From Lysobacter sp. K5869 (GTDB taxonomy: Bacteria; Pseudomonadota; Gammaproteobacteria; Xanthomonadales; Xanthomonadaceae), in the NCBI RefSeq assembly GCF_018847975.1, contig NZ_CP072597.1:4627001-4691000 (forward strand): a DNA stretch of 64,000 nucleotides, in the 5' to 3' direction. Each line of letters starts with the position of its first letter. Position 1 is the first letter of the stretch. A program made the position numbers and the translations under genes. Shown here one piece after another: positions 8,392 to 15,963 of the stretch. The notes beneath the pieces were generated by a model. That model saw only the letters and a program-made list of their open reading frames with translations, searched no databases and had not been told where the DNA came from.

Positions 8392-9168
8392 CCGTCATCC
8401 CCCTGTGCAATCCGGCCGCGACCTCCCGCCGCGCCGTTCGCACGGAGGCGGTCGATGGTCGCGCCGGCCGATCCGGCCGTGACCGCGGCCGGCTGTCTTC
8501 GGTGGCCGCCCGCGCGCGGCGATGCCGCGCCGGGAGCCTCGCCTCAAGCGATCGCGCGCCGGGCCACGGCCCGCCGCGAACGATCCGCATCCCAAGCGCC
8601 GCCGGTGTCGCGCGTCCGCCCGGATCGAACCCGAACCGCTTCAAATCGCGGGTCGCCCGAAGTTCGGCAACGTCCGACGGCGGTCGCCAGCAACGGCCGC
8701 CCGCCGCAAAAACGCAGCGTTCAAACCGAGCCCCGCTTCAAAAACCGCGACCGCCCTTGAACCGTGCTGCCCCGCTCGGGCCTGCCCTAACTCGTGCCTA
8801 CGCTAAGCCGCGACCCGACCTAAACCGTGCCCGCCTCGAACCGCGACCCGCCATAAACCGTGATGATATCGGCCGTTCCGAGCCCGCCGCCAGCGCGACC
8901 TGAACGCAGCGCCGCGCCCGCCTCCCGCCGCCGCGCATTCAGGCTTTTGTGATCCGCCTGGCAGATCGCGCGATTGCCCCCGTCGCGCTGGCCTTTGCCG
9001 CGCAGTCGCCGCGTTCACATTTACGCCGCATCGCTGCGGCCGGCGCGCCGGACGGCCGACCGGACAGGGGCCATCGCAAACACGCTTCGCGCCGTGCCGG
9101 CCGCGTCCGGCCGTGCCCGTCCGCCCTGCCGCCCGCGCCCGCACCGCCACCCAAGTGAGGAGCGCAGG
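8392..9168. other. Long intergenic region with a degenerate 16-19 bp repeat
   Basis: 777 bases between the divergent FG-GAP and tyrosinase genes with no convincing gene. Between 8724 and 8861 the string AACCG (followed by CGACC or TGC) recurs at 8724, 8743, 8760, 8823, 8839 and 8856, with weaker copies near 8790 and 8805, a spacing of mostly 15-19 bases. The tyrosinase ribosome binding site (TGAGGAGCGCAGG) is at its right end. Confidence 0.5.
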
Positions 9169-10827
9169 ATGCATTACACCCGCCGCGAGTTTCTGACCAC
9201 CGCCGCCAGCGCCGCCGGCGCCGCGATGTTGCCGCTCGGCTCGACCCTGGCCGCGGCCGCCGGCGGCCCGGGCCCGGCCAAGGCCGCGCGCTGGCACCGC
9301 TACGACGTGACCTCCCCGCAAGGCCAGAAAATGCTGGCCAGCTACGCGCGCGGCGTCCAGGCCATGCTCAAGCTGCCGCCCAGCGACCCGCGCAACTGGT
9401 TCCGCAACGCGTTCGTGCATTTCCTGGATTGCCCGCACGGCAACTGGTGGTTCTACGTCTGGCACCGCGGCTACATCGGCTATTTCGAGCGCACCATCCG
9501 CGAACTCAGCGGCGATCCCGAATTCGCCCTGCCGTATTGGGACTGGACCCGGCTGCCGGAAATCCCGCCGGGCATGTTCGACGGCGTGCTCACCCCGACC
9601 GACGCGAGCTACGCCACCTACACCGGCAACCTCAAGCGCTTCACCGATTTCATCCAGCCGCCGATGAAGGCGTACTGGGGCAAGCTCAGCGACATGCAGC
9701 GCACGCAGCTGCTGGCGCGCGGCTACGAGAACTTCGACAACGTGTGGAACGACGTCACCGGCTACAGCACGACGCAGAAGACCGGCATCTCCGGCAACAT
9801 GTCCTACGCCATCACCTGCGGCGCGCGTTATCTCTCGCGCGACAATCCCAAGCTCGATCCCAAGACCGCGCACAACGTCTCGCCCAGCGTGATCGCCTCG
9901 GGGCTGGAACCGCGGCTGTTCCACGACGAGAAGATCAGCGCCAGCTTCACCAGTTCGCGCACCGTCTCGCATCTGATGCAGCCCGACGGCACCACCCAGT
10001 TCTCGATGCTGGAAGGCCTGCCGCACAACAAGGTGCACAACTACATCGGCGGCGTCGGCGCGGTCGATCCGGGCCCTTACGGCAACATGACCAACTTCCT
10101 TTCGCCGGTGGACCCGATCTTCTTCCTGCACCACGCCAACATGGACCGCCTGTGGGACGTGTGGACGCGCAAGCAGCTGGCGCTGGGCCTGCCGATCATG
10201 CCGACCGAGGGCGAGGCGCGCGACGCCTTCATGGGCGAGCCGTTCCTGTTCTTCGTCGACGCCGACGGCACCCCGGTCGGCCCGAGCAAGGCCGAGCGCT
10301 ATTTCGACACCGCGTCGTTCGATTACGACTACGGCCCGGGCGGGTTCGCCGGCCCACAGCCGAAGCGGCGCGCGGCGTCGGGCAAGTACGGCGCGGTGTC
10401 CGCCCGCATCGAAGACGACGAAGCCGAGCTGTCGCTGCCCGCCGCGCTGGTGCAAGGCCATATGGCCGACGCGCTGCCGGCGCCCTTGGTCGCCGAGATC
10501 ACCCTCGACCGTCCCGAAGGCGTCGGCGGCGCGCGCGAGTTCGACGTGCTGGTCAACGCGCCCGACGGCGTCGACCGGGTCGACGCCGACAGCCCGTACT
10601 ACGGCGGCACCGTGGCCTTCTTCGGTTCGAGCATGCCGAACATGAAGATGTCGCACACCGCGACCTTCGCCGTGCCGCTGGGCAAGAAGCTGCGCGTGTT
10701 CACCAACGCCTTGAGCGAAGGCGCCAAGGCCGGCGCCGAGCTCAAGATCCGCTTGGTGACCTCGTCGGGCACGCAGGCACCGGAAGCCGCGCCGGTGCGC
10801 GCGGCCGTGGTCGCGCCGGGCACGTGA
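9169..10827 (+). CDS. Tat-exported tyrosinase-family type-3 copper oxidase
   Basis: 552 residues. The start chosen follows TGAGGAGCGC and gives a twin-arginine signal (YTRREFLTT, residues 3-11), fitting export of a folded copper protein. CuA ligands are His84, His90 and His99 (HFLDCPHGNWWFYVWHRGY). CuB ligands are His286 and His290 (LPHNKVHNYIGG) and His322 (FFLHHANMDRLW). The C-terminal third (about 410-552) is a beta domain resembling the polyphenol-oxidase C-terminal domain. Expected reaction: hydroxylation or oxidation of phenols to quinones, giving melanin-like pigments. The following lipoprotein gene begins 5 bases after the stop. Confidence 0.9.
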   Translation: MHYTRREFLTTAASAAGAAMLPLGSTLAAAAGGPGPAKAARWHRYDVTSPQGQKMLASYARGVQAMLKLPPSDPRNWFRNAFVHFLDCPHGNWWFYVWHRGYIGYFERTIRELSGDPEFALPYWDWTRLPEIPPGMFDGVLTPTDASYATYTGNLKRFTDFIQPPMKAYWGKLSDMQRTQLLARGYENFDNVWNDVTGYSTTQKTGISGNMSYAITCGARYLSRDNPKLDPKTAHNVSPSVIASGLEPRLFHDEKISASFTSSRTVSHLMQPDGTTQFSMLEGLPHNKVHNYIGGVGAVDPGPYGNMTNFLSPVDPIFFLHHANMDRLWDVWTRKQLALGLPIMPTEGEARDAFMGEPFLFFVDADGTPVGPSKAERYFDTASFDYDYGPGGFAGPQPKRRAASGKYGAVSARIEDDEAELSLPAALVQGHMADALPAPLVAEITLDRPEGVGGAREFDVLVNAPDGVDRVDADSPYYGGTVAFFGSSMPNMKMSHTATFAVPLGKKLRVFTNALSEGAKAGAELKIRLVTSSGTQAPEAAPVRAAVVAPGT

Positions 10828-10832
10828 CCGCG

Positions 10833-11219
10833 ATGCGCGCCGCCGCGATCGCGTGCGGGTTCGCCGCCCTGCTGTTGCAGGGCGGCTGCGCCGCGGCCGG
10901 CGATTATCGCGAGCTCGCTCTGCCGCAGGCATCGCGGCCGGGCGAGCGGCTGTATCTGGAAGTCCGGCTCGGCGCGCTCGCGCCGGGCCAGGAGCTGCAA
11001 GTCAGCGACGCGCGCGGCCGCTCGTTGGGAACGGTCTCGCCGTACGGCGTGCGCGCCGGGAACGGCGGAGGAACCTTCGTGCTGCCGGTGCCCGCCGATG
11101 CGGTGCGCGCGGGACGCCTGCGCGTGCGCCTGAGCGTGACGCGTGCGGGAGCGCCGGCGCGCGAGCCCGCGAGCGACGAAGTCGAAGCGCTGCGCTTGGT
11201 GCAAGCGCCCGGCGATTGA
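10833..11219 (+). CDS. Small probable lipoprotein downstream of tyrosinase
   Basis: 128 residues starting at the ATG at 10833; a GTG at 10824 overlapping the tyrosinase stop is an alternative in the same frame. The N-terminus MRAAAIACGFAALLLQGGCA is a signal with a lipobox-like QGGC, though the usual Leu at -3 is replaced by Gln. The rest is beta-rich (RLYLEVRLGALAPGQELQVS, VRAGRLRVRLSVTRA). No metal-binding His or Met cluster is seen, so it does not look like a tyrosinase copper chaperone. Its position suggests co-expression with the oxidase; the role is unknown. Confidence 0.7.
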   Translation: MRAAAIACGFAALLLQGGCAAAGDYRELALPQASRPGERLYLEVRLGALAPGQELQVSDARGRSLGTVSPYGVRAGNGGGTFVLPVPADAVRAGRLRVRLSVTRAGAPAREPASDEVEALRLVQAPGD

Positions 11220-11324
11220 AACGGCGAGGCGCGCGCCGTCGATGCTCGCTGCTACCATCGGGCGCGACCGCATCGCCGCCACGGCCGCGACGCACTTCAA
11301 CGCACCCCCACCGCCGCTCCGCCC

Positions 11325-11858
11325 ATGCACCTCGACGAGCTAGGACCGCGCATCTGCATCCTCGGGCCGTCCGGCAGCGGCAAATCCACCCTGGCCGACG
11401 CCATCGCCCGCGCGCGCGGCGTGCCGGCGGTGCATCTCGACCAGCTGCATCATCTGCCCCACACCGATTGGCGCCCGCGCCCGGAGGCGGAATTCCTCGC
11501 CCTGCACGACCGCGCGATTCTCGAACCGGCCTGGGTCATCGACGGCAACTACTCGCGTTGCTTGCCGCAGCGCCTGAACCGCGCCACCGGCCTCATCGTG
11601 CTCGACGCGCCGACCGCGACCAGCCTGCTGCGCTATCTGCGCCGCGCGTGGTTCGAACGCGACCGGCGCGGCTCGCTCGAAGGCGCCAGCCAGCGGGTCC
11701 GCTGGGAGATGGTCCACCACATCCTGATCGCCACACCGGCCAACCGCGGGCGCTATCGCGAGCTGTTCGAACGCATCGAACTGCCCAAGCTGCGCCTGGC
11801 GAGCGCGCGGGAATTGAATGCGTTCTATCGTTCGGCCGGATTGGTCCGGCCGGCCTGA
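11325..11858 (+). CDS. P-loop kinase of the FlaR/topology-modulation type
   Basis: 177 residues, cytoplasmic. Walker A GPSGSGKST is at 14-22, followed by HLDQLHHLPHTDW, which takes the place of the adenylate-kinase-like substrate loop, and later WVIDGNYSR and IVLDAP. This pattern is found in small AAA/adenylate-kinase-like proteins labelled DNA topology modulation protein FlaR; biochemical function in bacteria is poorly known. Probably a nucleoside or small-molecule kinase. Confidence 0.75.
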   Translation: MHLDELGPRICILGPSGSGKSTLADAIARARGVPAVHLDQLHHLPHTDWRPRPEAEFLALHDRAILEPAWVIDGNYSRCLPQRLNRATGLIVLDAPTATSLLRYLRRAWFERDRRGSLEGASQRVRWEMVHHILIATPANRGRYRELFERIELPKLRLASARELNAFYRSAGLVRPA

Positions 11859-11897
11859 TCGCGGCGATGCGCCCGCGCGCCGCGGGCGCGGCTGGGC

Positions 11898-12410
11898 TTA
11901 CTTGGCGACGGTCAACTCGCGCTCGAACGCTTCCGCGTCGGCCATGGTCAGACCGCTCACGCGCAAGCGCCCGCCGGGAATCTCGCCCTGGATGGTCGCC
12001 ACGTTCACCGCCATCCCGCCGACCACCACGGCTATGCGCTTGCCCATGTTGTCGCGGGTGACCTGGGCCAGACGCTGCGCGCCTTCGTCGCTCAGTTGCA
12101 GATCCAGACCGCTGCTCCCGCTTTCGTCGGCGCTCACCGCGACCAAGGCGACCTGGCCGCGCGCGATCACCGGCATCGGCTTCACCGCCACGCGCGCTTC
12201 CTGGCCCGGGTAAGGCCGCAGCACCGGGAATACTTTGGCGCCGGCGGCATCGCCGTCGGCGACCAGATAGAACGCGACATCGCCGCGCACCGGCTTGGCG
12301 TTCTTCAACGGCTCCACCGCAGCACTCGGCACGTCCGGCGCACGCATGCAGCCGCTCGCGCCGAACGCCGCCGCCAACACCGCGGCCACCAGGATCGCGC
12401 GCGTCTTCAT
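11898..12410 (-). CDS. Lipoprotein with a SecD P1-head-like domain
   Basis: 170 residues with signal and lipobox ending at Cys21 (AAFGASGC). The second half (LDLQLSDEGAQRLAQVTRDN, then GKRIAVVVGGMAVNVATIQG) matches the P1 head subdomain of SecD, where the same phrase pattern surrounds the periplasmic substrate-contacting region. Here the domain is free of any membrane channel. Only 4 bases separate its start from the stop of the M14 gene, so the two form an operon. Role unknown; a periplasmic binding function is inferred. Confidence 0.7.
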   Translation of the reverse strand: MKTRAILVAAVLAAAFGASGCMRAPDVPSAAVEPLKNAKPVRGDVAFYLVADGDAAGAKVFPVLRPYPGQEARVAVKPMPVIARGQVALVAVSADESGSSGLDLQLSDEGAQRLAQVTRDNMGKRIAVVVGGMAVNVATIQGEIPGGRLRVSGLTMADAEAFERELTVAK

Positions 12411-12414
12411 GCGC

Positions 12415-13341
12415 TCAGCCCCGCGCCAAGGCGAAATCGATCGCCGCGCGCACCGCCGCGGCCTGCGCTTCGTTGCACTGCTCCGGCGTCGCCTGCGGGC
12501 TGTCCGGATAGACCTCGGTGGTGGTGCGGTAGCGCGCGTGGGTGATGCCGGCGCACAGGCCGAGCGAGCGCACCGGATAATTGATGACGCCGTGCGCGAC
12601 CAGCGGCGAACCGATGATCTCGTTGTTCGCGTCGGCCGGCGCGATGTGGGTGACCTTCTCGACCTCGGCGACGATCGCCTGCTGGAACTCGGCCTGCGGG
12701 TCCTCGCTGTCGCCGACCAGATAGAAGCCGTCGGGAATCTCGCCCTGCTTGCACGGCTTGCCGTCGCGCGCGGCCAGCGCCGGACGGAACTCGGTCTCGT
12801 CGCTGTCGGTGGTTTCGTGCAGGTCGATGTGCATCAGCGTGGCGTCGCGCAACGGCGTCGCCAGCGCCCACAGCGCGGCCGATTCCTGCGCCGGGCTGTT
12901 CTCGCGGAACGAACGGTTCGGGTCGATCGCTTCCGGGTTCCAGCGGTGGATGCGCTCGTACGCCCACGGGCTCACGCACGGCGCCACCAGCAGATTGATG
13001 CGGCCGGCGTAGTTCGCCGCGTAACGGTCCAGGAACAGCAGCGCGCCGTGCACGCCGCTGGTCTCGTAGCCGTGCACGCCGCCGGTGACCAGCATCGTCG
13101 GCAGCGCGTCGTTCCAGTTGCGGCTCTTCAGCGCGAACAAGGGGAAGCGGCCGTCGGCGCCGTAGTCGAGTTCGCCGTAACGCACCAGTTCGAAGCGCTC
13201 GCCGATGCGCTGGATCTCGCTCAGCACCTGTTCTTCGTAGCTGCGGTGACGGATCTGGCGCGAACGCCATTGGGCGACTTCCGCCGGGCCCCAAGGCTGA
13301 CCGGGGGTGCCGACGGGATAGAAGGCGGTGGCGGTGCTCAT
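12415..13341 (-). CDS. M14-family / succinylglutamate-desuccinylase-like zinc hydrolase
   Basis: 308 residues starting at MSTATAFYP; no strong ribosome site is present but upstream sequence loses homology-like character. Zinc ligands are His90 and Glu93 (TGGVHGYETSG) and His175 (MHIDLHETTDSDE), the carboxypeptidase A/aspartoacylase arrangement. No signal peptide. It may deacylate an amino-acid derivative or trim peptides. First gene of a two-gene operon with the SecD-P1-like lipoprotein. Confidence 0.8.
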   Translation of the reverse strand: MSTATAFYPVGTPGQPWGPAEVAQWRSRQIRHRSYEEQVLSEIQRIGERFELVRYGELDYGADGRFPLFALKSRNWNDALPTMLVTGGVHGYETSGVHGALLFLDRYAANYAGRINLLVAPCVSPWAYERIHRWNPEAIDPNRSFRENSPAQESAALWALATPLRDATLMHIDLHETTDSDETEFRPALAARDGKPCKQGEIPDGFYLVGDSEDPQAEFQQAIVAEVEKVTHIAPADANNEIIGSPLVAHGVINYPVRSLGLCAGITHARYRTTTEVYPDSPQATPEQCNEAQAAAVRAAIDFALARG

Positions 13342-13771
13342 GACGGCGGCTCGCGGTTGCAGGGGAGGCAGCCACTTTAGCATCGCGGCCCGGCCCCATT
13401 CTGTCCTGCATGCGCTCAGCCGCGCGTCGCGTCGCGGCCTGTCGCCGCCGCCTCGGCTCGCGCGCGACGCCGGCCGCTGCGACGGACGCCGCCGCCGTTC
13501 CCGCGCCCGCACCGCATGAGCCGCTCTACCGTCGCCTCGACGGGCCTCCCCCCTTCGTCGCGACGGTTCCTCGCGCCCCATCGATGCGTGCGGAGACCGC
13601 GAAGAAATAACCAGCCGTCATGAGCTTGGATCGCGCGCCGCGGAACCCGGGCGGACTAAAATCGAACAGCGCCCTTCTCTCTCATCCGGCCACGCACGGT
13701 TCCGGCCATGAGCCTCGCGGCCGCCGCGATCCGGGGCGCGCCGTCCTTCCGCGACCTTCGTCTCGACGCTT
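13342..13771. other. Intergenic region, 430 bases
   Basis: Divergent spacer between the M14 gene and the lyase-like gene. No gene, hairpin or repeat of note; short open frames here lack ribosome sites and are Arg/Ala-rich artefacts. Confidence 0.5.
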
Positions 13772-15259
13772 ATGTCCCCATCGCCCGCCGCTCCCGCACC
13801 GATCGCGCGTCCGCTCGCTATCGCCTTCGCCTGCATCGCCGCCCTGCACGCGCCGCAGACGTCCGCGCAAACGCCGCTGCTCGCTGTGGACTACGAAACC
13901 GGAACCACCGACTCCGGCATCCCGGCGCTGGAAGCGACCGCCGCCACTGCGGCCGATGCCGCCTTCGTCAGCCAACGGTTCGCGCGCGCGGGCCGCTACG
14001 CCATCGGCCACAAGGTCGTGCTGGACGATCCGGCCTACGTGTCCGCGGGCAAGCCGCGCAGCGAAAGCGCGACGCACAGAGTGCCGGCGGGCGTCTATCG
14101 CAACGGCGACCATCGCGGCTACGCCTTCAGCGTGCTGCTGCAAGATTGGCAGGACTGGACCGGCGGCCTCGCCCCGGTGGACATCGTCTGGCAGTTCAAG
14201 CACGCCGACGGCGAACCGGACATGTTCGTCGGCGTCAGGCGCAATCAACTGATTCTGCGGTACGCGGATCGCCAGATCGTGCTCATCGGCGACATCCGGC
14301 CCTACGACAACCAGTGGATCGACCTGCGCTTCGACGTGCTGTGGGCGAACACGCCGACCGGATACTTCACCGCCGACCTGCGCCTTCCCGGCGAAACCCA
14401 GTACTCGCGCAAGGCCGCCGTCTCCGACTTCCCCACCTTCAATCCCGACACCGCCGGAACGCTGGGCTATTTGAAGTGGGGGCTGTACCGCCCCGACTCG
14501 CATTCGGCCGACGGCGCCGCGATCACCCGCATCGCCTTGCACGACGACATCACCGTGACCCGGCTGCCCGCGCCGAAGATCCGCGCGAACAAAGCCTTCG
14601 CCGCCTCCGGGCGCTTCGGCGCCGGCGATCAGTTCGCGTTGACCATCGCCCCGCCCGCGCCGGCGACGGCCGTGAGCGTCGCCACGACCGGCGCCGGCGC
14701 ACAGGTGACCTCGCCGCCCGTGGTGTTGACGGCGGGCGCGGGCGGCGCGACGTACACCGTCAGCGAAACCGCCGCCGTCACTGCGCCTGGGACCGACCTG
14801 AGCCGCTATCGCACGACGTACGCCTGCACCAACGCGCTCGCCGGCGGCCAGACGCCGCGGGGCGACGGCACCTCGTTCGCGGTCGCGCTTGCCGACGACG
14901 ACGACTTGACCTGCACGTTCACCAACACTCGGTCGAGCAACGCCGATCTGGCGGTCGCGGTGACGAACACGCCCGCGCAGGGCCCGAACGATCTGGCGGA
15001 CGACGGCGTGGTCGCCGGCGCCGTCTCGACTTACCGCATCCTGGTCAGCAACCACGGGCCCGATGCCGTCGCCGGCGCCAACGTCCGCGACGCGGCGCTG
15101 GCCGGCCTGAACTGCGCCGACCCGGTGCCGTGCAGCGGCGCGGCCTGCCCTGCGGCCACTGTGCCGATCGCCGAACTCATGGGCCCAGGCGTGGTGCTGG
15201 GCGAACTGGCCGACGGCGCGTCCGTATCGCTGGACGTGAGCTGCGCCGTCGCGCGCTGA
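13772..15259 (+). CDS. Secreted protein: polysaccharide-lyase-like domain plus DUF11-type repeat
   Basis: 495 residues. Signal peptide to about residue 32 (LHAPQTSAQ). Residues 35-265 resemble the heparin-lyase-I-like jelly roll (PF14099 type): VLLQDWQDWTGGLAPVDIVW, ILRYADRQI and a long GTLGYLKWGLYR element. Residues 275-390 are a threonine-rich beta domain (AVTAPGTDLSRY, LTCTFTNTR) of the prealbumin-like type. The C-terminus from about 393 (ADLAVAVTNTPAQ, VSTYRILVSNHGPDAVAGAN) is a DUF11 repeat. Cutting of acidic polysaccharide is predicted from fold only; catalytic residues were not confirmed. DUF11 usually serves in display or adhesion. Confidence 0.6.
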   Translation: MSPSPAAPAPIARPLAIAFACIAALHAPQTSAQTPLLAVDYETGTTDSGIPALEATAATAADAAFVSQRFARAGRYAIGHKVVLDDPAYVSAGKPRSESATHRVPAGVYRNGDHRGYAFSVLLQDWQDWTGGLAPVDIVWQFKHADGEPDMFVGVRRNQLILRYADRQIVLIGDIRPYDNQWIDLRFDVLWANTPTGYFTADLRLPGETQYSRKAAVSDFPTFNPDTAGTLGYLKWGLYRPDSHSADGAAITRIALHDDITVTRLPAPKIRANKAFAASGRFGAGDQFALTIAPPAPATAVSVATTGAGAQVTSPPVVLTAGAGGATYTVSETAAVTAPGTDLSRYRTTYACTNALAGGQTPRGDGTSFAVALADDDDLTCTFTNTRSSNADLAVAVTNTPAQGPNDLADDGVVAGAVSTYRILVSNHGPDAVAGANVRDAALAGLNCADPVPCSGAACPAATVPIAELMGPGVVLGELADGASVSLDVSCAVAR

Positions 15260-15274
15260 ACGCGCGCGCCGCGG

Positions 15275-15697
15275 TTACGGCCAGCGCAGCGCGAGCGCGG
15301 CGACCGCGAGGTAACGGGCGAACTTGGCGACCGACACCAGCAGCAGGAACGTGCGCAACCGCTCGCGCATCGCCCCGGCCGCCAGCGTCAGCGGATCGCC
15401 GATGATCGGCACCCAGCTCAACAGCAGACTCCACTGCCCGTAGCGCGCGTACCACGCCTGCGCCCGCGCCAGCTGCGCGGGCTTGACCGGAAACCAGCGG
15501 CGGTCGCCGAAGCGGACCAGCTCGCGGCCGAGCCACCAGTTCACGGTGGAACCCAGCACATTGCCGACGGTGGCGACCGCGACCAACAGCCACGGCGCGT
15601 AACCCTGCACGATCAAGCCCGCGAGCGCGGCTTCCGACTGCGCGGGCAGCAGCGTGGCGGCGATGAAGGCGATCAGGAACAGGCCGAGGTAAACCAT
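15275..15697 (-). CDS. yqaA: YqaA-family inner-membrane protein
   Basis: 140 residues with four hydrophobic segments, starting MVYLGLFLIAFIAATLLPAQ. The motif GNVLGSTVNWWLGR and the re-entrant SWVPIIGDPLTLAAGAMR are characteristic of the VTT/DedA-related YqaA group. The function of YqaA is not settled; DedA relatives are linked to lipid scrambling and membrane homeostasis. It converges with the lyase-like gene at 15 bases. Confidence 0.85.
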   Translation of the reverse strand: MVYLGLFLIAFIAATLLPAQSEAALAGLIVQGYAPWLLVAVATVGNVLGSTVNWWLGRELVRFGDRRWFPVKPAQLARAQAWYARYGQWSLLLSWVPIIGDPLTLAAGAMRERLRTFLLLVSVAKFARYLAVAALALRWP

Positions 15698-15730
15698 CGC
15701 GGGATTTTAGCGGCGCGGGCGCTTTATTTT

Positions 15731-15794
15731 CGCGGTCGCGGCTCACGCCGCTCCTACATGGCGCTATGTAGGAGCGGCGTGAGCCGCGACCACG
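15731..15794. repeat. Compact inverted CTCCTACAT/ATGTAGGAG repeat
   Basis: CGCGGTCGCGGCTCACGCCG then CTCCTACAT is followed after GGCGCT by the exact reverse complement ATGTAGGAGCGGCGTGAGCC. At 64 bases this is the shortest copy of the element and would fold into a 28-bp hairpin. Confidence 0.9.
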
Positions 15795-15963
15795 CCAATA
15801 CAACCACGCCGAAACTCCGATCCCCGCGACACCCACCAAACCGCCGCACAAAAAAAAGGCGGACCGTCGCCGACGATCCGCCCCGCTTTCCGACCTCGGC
15901 CCACACACCCGGGCCGCGATCTCAACGAGCCCGCGTCACCGGGCCCGCCGCATCAAACCGAAC

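Noticed and set aside
8803..10932. 709-codon open frame opposite the tyrosinase gene
   Set aside because: Antisense artefact; the plus strand has all copper ligands and a Tat signal.
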